From contig JAIYAA010000166.1 of assembly GCA_027489295.1 (NCBI GenBank), positions 1 to 23,745 of the forward strand: a stretch of DNA of 23,745 nucleotides. Direction: 5' to 3'. Positions 14,890 to 22,006 of this stretch are shown piece after piece. How positions within the stretch are numbered: the stretch's first letter is position 1; every line of letters starts with the position of its first letter. Position numbers and translations under genes: made by a program. Below the pieces are notes generated by a model, which saw nothing but the letters and a program-made list of their open reading frames with translations, was not told where the DNA came from and made no database searches. The DNA comes from Sphingomonadales bacterium. GTDB lineage: Bacteria; Pseudomonadota; Alphaproteobacteria; Sphingomonadales; Sphingomonadaceae.

Positions 14890-16085
14890 CAGTAGAGCAA
14901 ATGCGGCCGGCGCGCCGCGCTCCAGGCGGCCTCATCCGGCAGCGTGCGCGCGTCGAGATCGGCGGGCGTGGCGGCGGCATCGTCGACCCATGCGCGCAGG
15001 CCCGGGCCGCCGTTGATCACGTCGATCGCCAGCTTGTCGAATACATATTCGTACGGGAAATCGCGCCAGAGGGCATAATCGGGATACAGCGCGCGGATCG
15101 CCTTGAAGCCGAGCGCCTGCACCCGCCACGGGCGGAACGCGGCATGGTCGTAGCTCGGCCCCTCGGCGTGGAGGAACACGCCCGCGCAAAGCTGCCCGAC
15201 ATGCTTGTGGAAGGTCGGCTGGAACCACATGTCGCGCAGGCTGCAGCCGGTGAGCCATTCGGGGGCAAGGCGCTGCATTTCGGCGATCACCGCGCGCGCA
15301 TCAATGTCCGGCGCGCCGAACAGTTCGAGCGGGCGGGTGGTGCCGCGGCCCTCGGACAGCGTCGTGCCTTCCAGCATCACCGTGCCGGCATAGGCGCGCG
15401 CCATGTTGACGTTGGCGGCATTGGGGCTCGGGTTGATCCACGGGCGCTCGGCGGGCCAGCCGAAGCCGGGTGCCGCTTCGGGGCCCCAGCCCTGCATCGC
15501 GACGACCTGATAGTCGACGTCGAGGCCATAGTGCGCGAGGAACCAGTGCCCCAGCTCGCCCAGCGTCATGCCGTGCCGCATCGGCATCGGCCCGGCGCCG
15601 ACAAAGCTTTCCCAACCCGGCAGCAGCGTCAGTCCCTCGACCGGCCGGCCGGCGGGATTGGGGCGATCGAGCACCCACACCGCCTTGCCATGCCTTGCCG
15701 CGGCCTCGAGTACATAGAGCAACGTCGTCACGAAGGTGTAGATGCGGCAGCCGACGTCCTGCAGGTCGACGAGCATCACGTCGAACGTGTCCATCGAGGC
15801 GTCGGTCGGCCGGCGCACCTCGCCATAGAGACTGAAGACGGGAACGCCGTACTGCGGATCGGTGAAGTCCGGCGACTCCATCATGTTGTCCTGCAGGTCG
15901 CCGCGTACGCCGTGCTGGGGGCCGAACACGGCCGAAATGTTCACCCCCGCCGCCACCAGCGCGTCGAGGCTGTGCGTCAGGTCGGCGGTTACCGACGCGG
16001 GATGGGCGAGCAGCGCCACCCGCTTGCCCTGGAGCGGCGCGCGGAGCTCGGGTTCGGCGAGGAGACGATCGATTCCGAAAAGCAT
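14889..16085 (-). CDS. DUF1343 protein, NamZ-like (exo-N-acetylmuramidase family)
   Basis: A 398-residue DUF1343 protein. The characterised member, NamZ of Bacillus subtilis, removes terminal beta-1,4-linked MurNAc from peptidoglycan fragments (family GH171). Recognisable blocks are KRVALLAHPASVT, GPQHGVRGDLQDNM, DVMLVDLQDVGCRIYTF, VLDRPNPAGRPVEG, RHGMTLGELGHW, and NVNMARAYAGTVMLEGTTLSEGRGTTRPLELFGAP. It belongs to the variant with GPQHG rather than the PEHG I associate with NamZ itself, and it lacks a signal peptide, so it should act in the cytoplasm, perhaps on imported muropeptide sugars. The start ATG 16083-16085 lies 1 nt after the TGA of the DOMON-like gene; a longer upstream frame is just overlap. 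It is followed by the next gene with a TGATG overlap. Confidence 0.88.
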   Translation of the reverse strand: MLFGIDRLLAEPELRAPLQGKRVALLAHPASVTADLTHSLDALVAAGVNISAVFGPQHGVRGDLQDNMMESPDFTDPQYGVPVFSLYGEVRRPTDASMDTFDVMLVDLQDVGCRIYTFVTTLLYVLEAAARHGKAVWVLDRPNPAGRPVEGLTLLPGWESFVGAGPMPMRHGMTLGELGHWFLAHYGLDVDYQVVAMQGWGPEAAPGFGWPAERPWINPSPNAANVNMARAYAGTVMLEGTTLSEGRGTTRPLELFGAPDIDARAVIAEMQRLAPEWLTGCSLRDMWFQPTFHKHVGQLCAGVFLHAEGPSYDHAAFRPWRVQALGFKAIRALYPDYALWRDFPYEYVFDKLAIDVINGGPGLRAWVDDAAATPADLDARTLPDEAAWSAARRPHLLY

Positions 16086-16086
16086 G

Positions 16087-16611
16087 TCAGTCTGCTGGCG
16101 GCAGTTGGACGACAAAGCAATCGGGATCGTGGAAATCGGGCGCATCTCCGCCATGATGCAGCGCCCAATAGGATTTGGTGCCGTCCGTTTCCTCGATCAC
16201 CGCGGTGATGCCGAGGCGGAGCGGGCCCGTTCCGATGCCGGGGAGCGCGACGGAAAGGATCGTTTCTCCTTCCCGGCTCGCCAGCCGAAGCGCAGGCGGC
16301 TCGGGCATCGCAAGCGACGCCATGCCGTCGCGGCGGGCCCCGAAGCGATACGCTGCCCATTGCCCGGATGGCGCGAAGTTGAACTCCCGATAGGCCGCAT
16401 TCCCATCAGCCACGAACAGTTCGAGGCAAGTTGTCTGCCACAGGCCGTCGGCGCGCACGGGCGGCGCGCTTGCCGGGAGGCGCAAGGCGCCTGGCACTGC
16501 GGCGACGGCATAGGTCAAGCGGAGCGCGTCGCCATCACGCAGGATGGTGCAAAGGACGGAAGACACGGATTTCGGCGGCATCGCGGGGTGTGGCAGCAGG
16601 CGGTAGTCCAT
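16087..16611 (-). CDS. DOMON-like (CBM9-like) small protein
   Basis: A 174-residue beta-rich protein that I place in the DOMON/CBM9-like fold. The pattern WQTTCLELFVADGNAAYREFNFAPSGQWAAYRFGARRDG, with Glu-Phe-Asn and a Trp-Ala-x-Tyr-x-Phe strand, is typical of the intracellular DOMON-like group that is labelled murB-like in domain collections. Such folds usually bind sugars or haem; here a carbohydrate-binding role would fit the DUF1343 neighbour, but no reaction is known. There is no signal peptide. The start ATG 16609-16611 has GAGG 6 nt upstream. It is the first gene of the minus-strand five-gene run and is separated from DUF1343 by a single nucleotide. The 104-bp gap to the divergent MgtC-type gene must hold its promoter, but no clear boxes are seen. 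Confidence 0.75.
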   Translation of the reverse strand: MDYRLLPHPAMPPKSVSSVLCTILRDGDALRLTYAVAAVPGALRLPASAPPVRADGLWQTTCLELFVADGNAAYREFNFAPSGQWAAYRFGARRDGMASLAMPEPPALRLASREGETILSVALPGIGTGPLRLGITAVIEETDGTKSYWALHHGGDAPDFHDPDCFVVQLPPAD

Positions 16612-16715
16612 GACGTCCTCTAGCGCGGAAACCGGGCCCGCGTCAGCATCGAGCGCGCGCTTGCCCGCGCCGAAAGGCCATGGCAGCGCAATAATTCCTC
16701 CCTAGAGCCTTGCCG

Positions 16716-17432
16716 ATGAAGTTCCTCCACACCTTCCACCTCGCCGCCTATTGCGACACGCTGCTGAGCTATACCCTGGCGCTCGTCCTCGGCGCCGCGA
16801 TCGGGGCCGAGCGACAGTTTCGCCAGCGCACCGCGGGCCTGCGCACCAACGCGCTGGTCGCGCTCGGCTCGGCGGCGTTCGTCGATCTCGCACAGCGCAT
16901 CGCCGGCGATCTCGAGGCGGTGCGGGTGATTTCCTATGTCGTCTCCGGCATCGGCTTTCTCGGCGCCGGCGTGATCATGAAGGAGGGGATGAACGTCCGC
17001 GGGCTCAACACCGCGGCGACTCTTTGGTGCTCGGCCGCGGTCGGCGCCTGCGCGGGCAGCGACATGGCGGCCGAGGCGGCGACACTCGCGGTGTTCGTGA
17101 TCGCCGGCAACACGCTGCTGCGGCCGGTCGTCAACGCGATCAACCGCGTGCCGTTGTCGGGCGGCCAGGTGGAGGCGACCTATTTCGTCACGCTCACCAC
17201 CGTTCCCGCCGAAGTCGATCGCCTGCGCGACCTGCTCACCGATCATCTCGAGCTGATGCGCTATCCCGTCGCCGAGATCGAGACGATCGAGCGCCCCGAC
17301 GAACGGATCGAGCTGCGCGCGCGGCTCGTCTCCACCGCCGCGCTCGATGCCGAGCTGGACAGCATCATCGCGCACCTCGCCAAGCGCCACGACGTCCAGC
17401 ATGCCAGCTGGGAGCTGCAGACCCAGGACTGA
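16716..17432 (+). CDS. MgtC/SapB-family inner membrane protein
   Basis: A 238-residue protein with four to five N-terminal membrane helices (about residues 13-145) and a C-terminal ACT-like soluble domain (about 155-238). Family marks are [38 protein letters not shown] and [17 protein letters not shown]. MgtC proteins help cells grow in low magnesium; in Salmonella MgtC acts on the F-type ATPase rather than transporting magnesium itself. No such role can be proven here. The start is ATG 16716; TTG 16710 is two codons upstream and in frame, and neither has a strong ribosome binding site. An AATAAT at 16690-16695 could be a -10 box, without a -35 at proper spacing. tyrS follows 49 bp later on the same strand. 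Confidence 0.9.
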   Translation: MKFLHTFHLAAYCDTLLSYTLALVLGAAIGAERQFRQRTAGLRTNALVALGSAAFVDLAQRIAGDLEAVRVISYVVSGIGFLGAGVIMKEGMNVRGLNTAATLWCSAAVGACAGSDMAAEAATLAVFVIAGNTLLRPVVNAINRVPLSGGQVEATYFVTLTTVPAEVDRLRDLLTDHLELMRYPVAEIETIERPDERIELRARLVSTAALDAELDSIIAHLAKRHDVQHASWELQTQD

Positions 17433-17442
17433 GCACACGGGG

Positions 17443-17471
17443 ATGACGTGGGGCGCGGCTTTGGCTATGCG
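17443..17471 (+). promoter_or_regulatory. Promoter placing the tyrS transcript start next to its ATG
   Basis: ATGACG (17443-17448) and TATGCG (17466-17471) are separated by 17 bp. The predicted start of transcription, near 17478, is only about 4 nt before ATG 17482, so the mRNA would be nearly leaderless. This fits the lack of any Shine-Dalgarno before tyrS. Confidence 0.4.
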
Positions 17472-17481
17472 CGCTGCCATC

Positions 17482-18711
17482 ATGACCGAATACAGCTCCG
17501 ATCTGCTCCGCCTGCTCGCCTCGCGCGGGTACATTCACCAGGTGACCGACGCCGCGGGCCTCGACGCGCTCGCCGCCAAGCAGATCGTGCCCGGCTATAT
17601 CGGCTTCGATCCCACCGCGCCGTCGCTGCACGTCGGCAGCCTGGTGCAGATCATGCTGCTGCGCCGCCTTCAGCAGGCGGGCCACAAGCCGATCGTGCTG
17701 ATGGGCGGCGGCACCGGCAAGATCGGCGACCCGAGCTTCAAGGACGAAGCCCGCAAGATGCTGACGCTGGACACGATCGGCAGCAACATCGCCTCGATCA
17801 AGACGGTGTTCGAGAATTTCCTGACCTTCGGCGACGGCCCCAGCGACGCGGTGATGGTCGACAATGCCGACTGGCTCGACAAGCTGGAATACATCCCCTT
17901 CCTGCGCGAGATCGGCCAGCATTTCTCGATCAACCGGATGCTGAGCTTCGATTCGGTCAAGCTGCGGCTCGATCGCGAGCAGTCGCTGAGCTTCCTCGAG
18001 TTCAATTACATGATCCTCCAGGCGTACGACTTCCTCGAGCTGTCGCGCCGCTCCGCTTGCCGTCTGCAGATGGGTGGGTCGGACCAGTGGGGCAACATCG
18101 TCAACGGCATCGAGCTGTCGCGCCGCGCCGACGGTACCGAGGTGTACGGCGTCACCACGCCGCTGATCACCACCGCGGATGGCGGCAAGATGGGCAAGAC
18201 CATGTCCGGCGCGGTGTGGCTCAACCCGGACCAGCTGCCGCACTATGACTATTGGCAGTTCTGGCGGAACACCGACGACCGCGACGTCGGCCGCTTCCTG
18301 CGGCTGTTCACCGATCTGCCGCTCGACGAGATCGCCCGGCTCGAAGCGCTGGAAGGCGCGGAGATCAACGAGGCGAAGAAGATCCTCGCCAACGAAGCCA
18401 CCGCGATGTGCCGCGGTCGCGCCGCTGCCGAGGAAGCCGCCGAGACCGCACGCAAGACCTTCGAGGAAGGCGCCGCCGGCGGCGCGCTGCCGACGCTGGC
18501 GGTAAGCGGTGGCAGCATCAGCGTCGTCGATGCGCTGATGGCCCTGGGCTTCTGCGCCTCCAAGGGCGAGGCACGCCGGTTGATCAAGGGCGGCGGTGCG
18601 CGCGTCGAAGGCGAGAAGATCGAGGACGAGGCGGCGACGATCACCGTCGCGGGCGAGGTCCGCCTCTCCGCCGGCAAGAAGCTTCATGGGCTGCTCACGC
18701 CGCAGGGCTAA
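17482..18711 (+). CDS. tyrS: Tyrosine--tRNA ligase
   Basis: A 409-residue class I aminoacyl-tRNA synthetase that charges tRNA-Tyr with tyrosine in the cytoplasm. The HIGH-type motif is HVGS at 50-53, the ATP-loop region [10 protein letters not shown] is at 76-85, and the KMSKS-type motif is KMGKT at 236-240 (SDQWGN precedes it). A C-terminal S4 RNA-binding domain starts near residue 343 ([31 protein letters not shown]). Length and motifs match the TyrRS group with KMGKT that is common in proteobacteria. The start at ATG 17482 begins MTEYSSDLL as in relatives; an in-frame ATG at 17467 is possible but falls in the -10 box of the predicted promoter. No T-box or other leader is present, as there is no space for one. 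Confidence 0.97.
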   Translation: MTEYSSDLLRLLASRGYIHQVTDAAGLDALAAKQIVPGYIGFDPTAPSLHVGSLVQIMLLRRLQQAGHKPIVLMGGGTGKIGDPSFKDEARKMLTLDTIGSNIASIKTVFENFLTFGDGPSDAVMVDNADWLDKLEYIPFLREIGQHFSINRMLSFDSVKLRLDREQSLSFLEFNYMILQAYDFLELSRRSACRLQMGGSDQWGNIVNGIELSRRADGTEVYGVTTPLITTADGGKMGKTMSGAVWLNPDQLPHYDYWQFWRNTDDRDVGRFLRLFTDLPLDEIARLEALEGAEINEAKKILANEATAMCRGRAAAEEAAETARKTFEEGAAGGALPTLAVSGGSISVVDALMALGFCASKGEARRLIKGGGARVEGEKIEDEAATITVAGEVRLSAGKKLHGLLTPQG

Positions 18712-18797
18712 TCGCGCGTTAACCGAAGCCGTTCGGCACCCGTTTACTGCTCCAGATTATGGTGTGACGCGTACCTCCAGTATGTGAAGAGGGGCGT

Positions 18798-19118
18798 GTG
18801 AGCGTTACGGGTGCCAAACTGGCGAGCGCCGATGATCGGCTGCTGCGTCGTGACGAGGTGGAATATCGCACGCGTGCGGCGGGGCCGGATGCGAAGACGC
18901 TCGCCTTCCTGATCGTCAACGTGTCGCCGCAAGGGCTGATGGCGCGCTGCGGCGCATCGCTGGAGCCGGGCGATCTCGTGCGGCTCCAGCTGCCGATCGT
19001 GGGGGAAACCGGCGCCGAAATCCGCTGGGCACTGGGCGGCCGGGTCGGCTGCCAGTTCCTGCAGCCGATCGCCGTTGCCGACTATGCCCCGCTGTTGGCG
19101 CAGCTGCGCAGCCGGTAA
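18798..19118 (+). CDS. Single-domain PilZ protein (probable c-di-GMP binder)
   Basis: A 106-residue stand-alone PilZ domain. The RxxxR motif is at Arg14-Arg18 (RLLRR) and the second c-di-GMP motif, [DN]xSxxG, is NVSPQG at 41-46, so ligand-binding residues are in place. These proteins act as cytoplasmic receptors for cyclic di-GMP in motility or exopolysaccharide control. The start is GTG 18798, supported by AGAGGGG about 3 nt upstream. It stands 86 bp after tyrS and is immediately adjacent, in convergent orientation, to recG: its TAA ends at 19118 and the recG stop occupies 19119-19121, so there is no intergenic base. No partner gene in the window points to a specific target. Confidence 0.88.
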   Translation: MSVTGAKLASADDRLLRRDEVEYRTRAAGPDAKTLAFLIVNVSPQGLMARCGASLEPGDLVRLQLPIVGETGAEIRWALGGRVGCQFLQPIAVADYAPLLAQLRSR

Positions 19119-21182
19119 TCAGCCCGCGCGGAGCAATCCCACCGCCGCATCGCGTTCGAACAGATAGAGCGCCACCCGCGCCGCCTGTCCGCGCTCGCCC
19201 TTCAGCCCGCCGTCGCGATCGACCAGCAGCCGCGCATCGCCATTGGCGGCGGGCAGCAGCGCACCGAGCATGTCGGGCTCCGCGAGCCGGAACTGCATGT
19301 CGCCGGATTGCCGGGTGCCGAGCAATTCGCCCGCCCCGCGCAGCCGCAGATCCTCCTCGGCGATGCGGAAGCCGTCATTGCTCTCGCGCATCAGCGCCAG
19401 CCGCGCGCGGGCGGTTTCGCTCAGATGGTTGCCGCGCAGCAGCAGGCAGACCGACCGCCCCCCGCCCCGCCCGACACGGCCCCGCAACTGGTGAAGCTGG
19501 GCGAGGCCGAAGCGATCGGCATGCTCGATCACGATCAGCGTCGCATTGGGCACGTCGACGCCCACCTCGATCACCGTCGTCGCGACCAGCACGCCGAGTT
19601 CGCCGGCCGAGAAGCGCGCCATCACCGCATCCTTTTCGGGCCCCTTCATCCGGCCGTGGATCAGCCCGACCTTGTCGCCGAAATGCGCCTGCAGTTCCGC
19701 CGCGCGCGCCTCCGCCGCGGCGAGATCGCTCTTCTCGCTCTCCTCCACCAGCGGGCACACCCAATAGGCCTGCCCGCCCCCCGCAAGGTGCCGCCCCAGC
19801 CCGCCGACCACTTCGCCCAGCCGTTCCTCGGAGATCACGCTGGTCTCGATCGGCTGGCGGCCCGGCGGCATCTCGTCAAGCCGGCTGACATCCATCTCGC
19901 CATATTGGGCGAGGGTGAGCGTGCGCGGGATCGGCGTCGCGGTCATGACGAGGAGGTGCGGCGGGCGTTCCGCTTTCGCCTGGAGCATCATCCGCTGGGC
20001 CACGCCGAAGCGGTGTTGCTCGTCCACCACCACCAGCCCCAGGTCGCGATAGGTCACGCCGTCCTGGAAGATCGCATGGGTGCCGATCAGGATGTCGATC
20101 TCGCCGGCGGCGAGCCCCATCAGCGTCGCCTCCCGGGCCTTGCCCTTGTCGCGGCCGGTGAGGATGGCGACGTTCACCCCGATGGCGCCCAGCGTCCGGC
20201 TGAGCGTCTCGTAATGCTGGCGCGCAAGGATCTCCGTCGGCGCCAGCAGCGCTCCCTGCGACCCCGCTTCGGCGGCGATCAGCAGCGCCATCGTCGCGAC
20301 CAGCGTCTTGCCCGAGCCGACATCGCCCTGCAGCATCCGCAGCATGGGCTGGGTCTGCGCCATGTCGCCTTCGATCTCGGCGATGGTCCGGCTCTGCGCG
20401 CCGGTGGGGCTGTAGGGCAGCTTCAGCTTTTCCCGCAGCCGCCCGTCGCCCGTCAGCGGACGCCCACGCTTGGCCCGCGCCTCGCCGCGCACCAGCAGCA
20501 GCGCCAGCTGGTTGGCGAAAACCTCGTCATAGGCAAGCCGCTCGCGGGCCTTGGAGTCGGCCGGATCGGCATGGATCCGCGCGATCGCCTCGCGCCAGTC
20601 GGGCCAGCCCTTTTGTACCTTGAGGCTCGGCTCGATCCATTCGGGGAGCTCCGGTGCGCGCTCGATCGCCTGTGCCGCCAGCGCGGCGATGCGCCTGGAC
20701 GTGATGCCCTCCGAACAGGGATAGATCGCCTCGCGCCCGCCGACGCCGTCGACCTGATCGAGCGGCAGCACATGGTCCGGATGGACCATCTGCAAGTCCT
20801 GCCCATAATGCTCCAGCTTGCCGGAGACCCAGCGCGGTTCGCCCAGCGGCAGCAGCTTCTTGGCCCAGCCCGAACTGCCGCCGAAATAGACGAGGGAAAC
20901 ATGATTGCCGTGCGCGTCGACCGCCTGCACCCGTGCGGGCGAGCGCGGGCCGCCGCCAAAACGGTACTGCACGGGCGTCAGGGTGATCGCAATGACCTTG
21001 CCCGAATCGGCCATGTCGAGTTCGTCACGGGGAAGCCGGTCGACGAAACCGGTGGGCAGGTGGAAGGCGATGTCGACCACCCGCGCCAAGCCAAGTTTTT
21101 CCATCGGCTTGGCCAGCGCGGGGCCGATGCCCTTCAGCGCGGTAACTTCGGCAAACAACGGGTTGAGAAGCTCGGGACGCAT
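19119..21182 (-). CDS. recG: ATP-dependent DNA helicase RecG
   Basis: A 687-residue helicase that remodels stalled replication forks and Holliday junctions. The N-terminal wedge/OB region (about residues 1-170, including ALKGIGPALAKPMEKLG and an OB-fold strand pattern) is followed by a superfamily 2 helicase core: Walker A GDVGSGKT (about 284-292), the DEQH box in VVDEQHRFGVAQR (about 380-392), TATPIPRTL, and the TRG/motif VI region HQLRGRVGRGGG. All are intact and the length is that of the family. The start is ATG 21180-21182, which gives the expected MRPELLNPLF N-terminus. The 80-aa gene lies 42 bp upstream on the same strand and may share its transcript. In sphingomonads recG commonly stands next to sdhE and mfd, as here. 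Confidence 0.97.
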   Translation of the reverse strand: MRPELLNPLFAEVTALKGIGPALAKPMEKLGLARVVDIAFHLPTGFVDRLPRDELDMADSGKVIAITLTPVQYRFGGGPRSPARVQAVDAHGNHVSLVYFGGSSGWAKKLLPLGEPRWVSGKLEHYGQDLQMVHPDHVLPLDQVDGVGGREAIYPCSEGITSRRIAALAAQAIERAPELPEWIEPSLKVQKGWPDWREAIARIHADPADSKARERLAYDEVFANQLALLLVRGEARAKRGRPLTGDGRLREKLKLPYSPTGAQSRTIAEIEGDMAQTQPMLRMLQGDVGSGKTLVATMALLIAAEAGSQGALLAPTEILARQHYETLSRTLGAIGVNVAILTGRDKGKAREATLMGLAAGEIDILIGTHAIFQDGVTYRDLGLVVVDEQHRFGVAQRMMLQAKAERPPHLLVMTATPIPRTLTLAQYGEMDVSRLDEMPPGRQPIETSVISEERLGEVVGGLGRHLAGGGQAYWVCPLVEESEKSDLAAAEARAAELQAHFGDKVGLIHGRMKGPEKDAVMARFSAGELGVLVATTVIEVGVDVPNATLIVIEHADRFGLAQLHQLRGRVGRGGGRSVCLLLRGNHLSETARARLALMRESNDGFRIAEEDLRLRGAGELLGTRQSGDMQFRLAEPDMLGALLPAANGDARLLVDRDGGLKGERGQAARVALYLFERDAAVGLLRAG

Positions 21183-21224
21183 CGCCCCGCCCTATCGTGC
21201 GGCGGGGCGGCTGACAAATGGCCT

Positions 21225-21467
21225 TCAGGCGTTGAGGAAGATCGGGCTGTGGCTGGCGAGCGCGGCTTCGATCGCCTGAACCACCTCGGGCACAGACGAG
21301 CCGATGACGACCTCGTGATCCTTGCCGAACGAGATGACGCCGAAATCTTCACCGGCCATGTTGATGGTAGACACCGTGCGGACCGACGCGATGTTGACCA
21401 GCATCGGCTCGCCATTGATCGACTTCAGCATCACGAAGCGTAGCTTGTTGGTCAACGAGTCGCTCAT
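21225..21467 (-). CDS. 80-aa cytoplasmic protein of unknown function
   Basis: An 80-residue protein with alternating short beta strands and a C-terminal helix (VPEVVQAIEAAL), no signal peptide, no Cys. I do not recognise a named family with confidence. The pattern GEPMLVNIASVRTV, then GVISFGKDHEVVIGSSVPEVVQAI resembles FlbD-type small proteins (Asn-Pro/Asn-Ile strand, then a strand ending in a V-x-E/S-S helix), but no flagellar gene is near and the match is weak. The start ATG 21465-21467 has AGGGAAAG directly upstream. It lies 42 bp before recG on the same strand and diverges from sdhE. Base composition is slightly lower in GC than its neighbours, which is common for conserved small genes. 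Confidence 0.75.
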   Translation of the reverse strand: MSDSLTNKLRFVMLKSINGEPMLVNIASVRTVSTINMAGEDFGVISFGKDHEVVIGSSVPEVVQAIEAALASHSPIFLNA

Positions 21468-21659
21468 CTTTCCCTAGCCCTACAAACCCCAAAGAGACTT
21501 GGTTTCTAGCGCCGTTCGGTTAACAACCCTTCCAACGTCCACCCCGGAAGAGCCCGCTGGCCTTTGCCCGCGTGGACACCTATCTGCGACGCACGTGATC
21601 AACCAAAGGTCGGCCGTGCTCTGGCGCGTGCCGCGTTTTTGCCGTTTGAAAGGCCCCCG

Positions 21660-21926
21660 ATGGATAGAGAAATCCGCCTCAAGCGCCTCCGCTTCCGCAG
21701 TTGGCACCGCGGCACCAAGGAAGCCGATCTGCTGATCGGCGGCTTCTTCGATCAGCATGGCGAGGCGTGGAGCGAGGCGGAGATCGGCCTGTTCGAGGCG
21801 CTGTTGGAGGAACAGGACGTCGATATCATGGCGTGGGCGATGGGAACCGCAACGGCGCCCGAGCGCTTCCGCGGGACGATCCTGGATGCGCTGAAGACAC
21901 TGAACTACGTTCCGATTTCCGAGTGA
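21660..21926 (+). CDS. sdhE: SdhE, FAD assembly factor of succinate dehydrogenase
   Basis: An 88-residue cytoplasmic protein that promotes covalent FAD attachment to the flavoprotein subunit of succinate dehydrogenase. The family's RGxxE motif is RGTKE at residues 17-21, followed by ADLLIGGFFDQHG and a helical bundle ending WAMGTATAPERFRGTILDALK; the usual WxxG-type region is present. Length matches SdhE/YgfY. The start ATG 21660 is chosen because MDREIRLKRLRFRSWHRG is the normal N-terminus and AAAGG lies about 6 nt upstream; a longer frame from 21564 has no support. mfd follows 80 bp downstream with a nested inverted repeat between them. The gap 21468-21659 upstream holds divergent promoters that I cannot define clearly. 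Confidence 0.92.
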   Translation: MDREIRLKRLRFRSWHRGTKEADLLIGGFFDQHGEAWSEAEIGLFEALLEEQDVDIMAWAMGTATAPERFRGTILDALKTLNYVPISE

Positions 21927-21938
21927 CCTGACAGATCC

Positions 21939-21987
21939 GGGGATCCACGGCGGCTGCATGCAGCACGCCGTTGCGCAAGGGATCCCC
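21939..21987. repeat. Nested inverted repeat between sdhE and mfd
   Basis: GGGGATCC (21939-21946) pairs with GGATCCCC (21980-21987); inside it ACGGCG (21947-21952) pairs with CGCCGT (21966-21971), and the core GCTGCATGCAGC (21953-21964) is a 12-bp perfect palindrome. Together they form a long stem with one bulged A. There is no T tract, so it is not an ordinary terminator. It ends 19 bp before the mfd ATG. Confidence 0.6.
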
Positions 21988-22006
21988 GCTCCCGACACGA
22001 GACCCC

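Noticed and set aside
17347..17481. N-terminal extension of tyrS into the MgtC-family gene
   Set aside because: The 45 extra residues are out-of-frame MgtC coding sequence with no relation to tyrosyl-tRNA synthetases; MTEYSSDLL at 17482 is the family-like start.
19308..21443. A 711-residue plus-strand frame
   Set aside because: It is antisense to recG, which is unmistakable; the shadow is a His/Arg/Gln-rich low-complexity translation.
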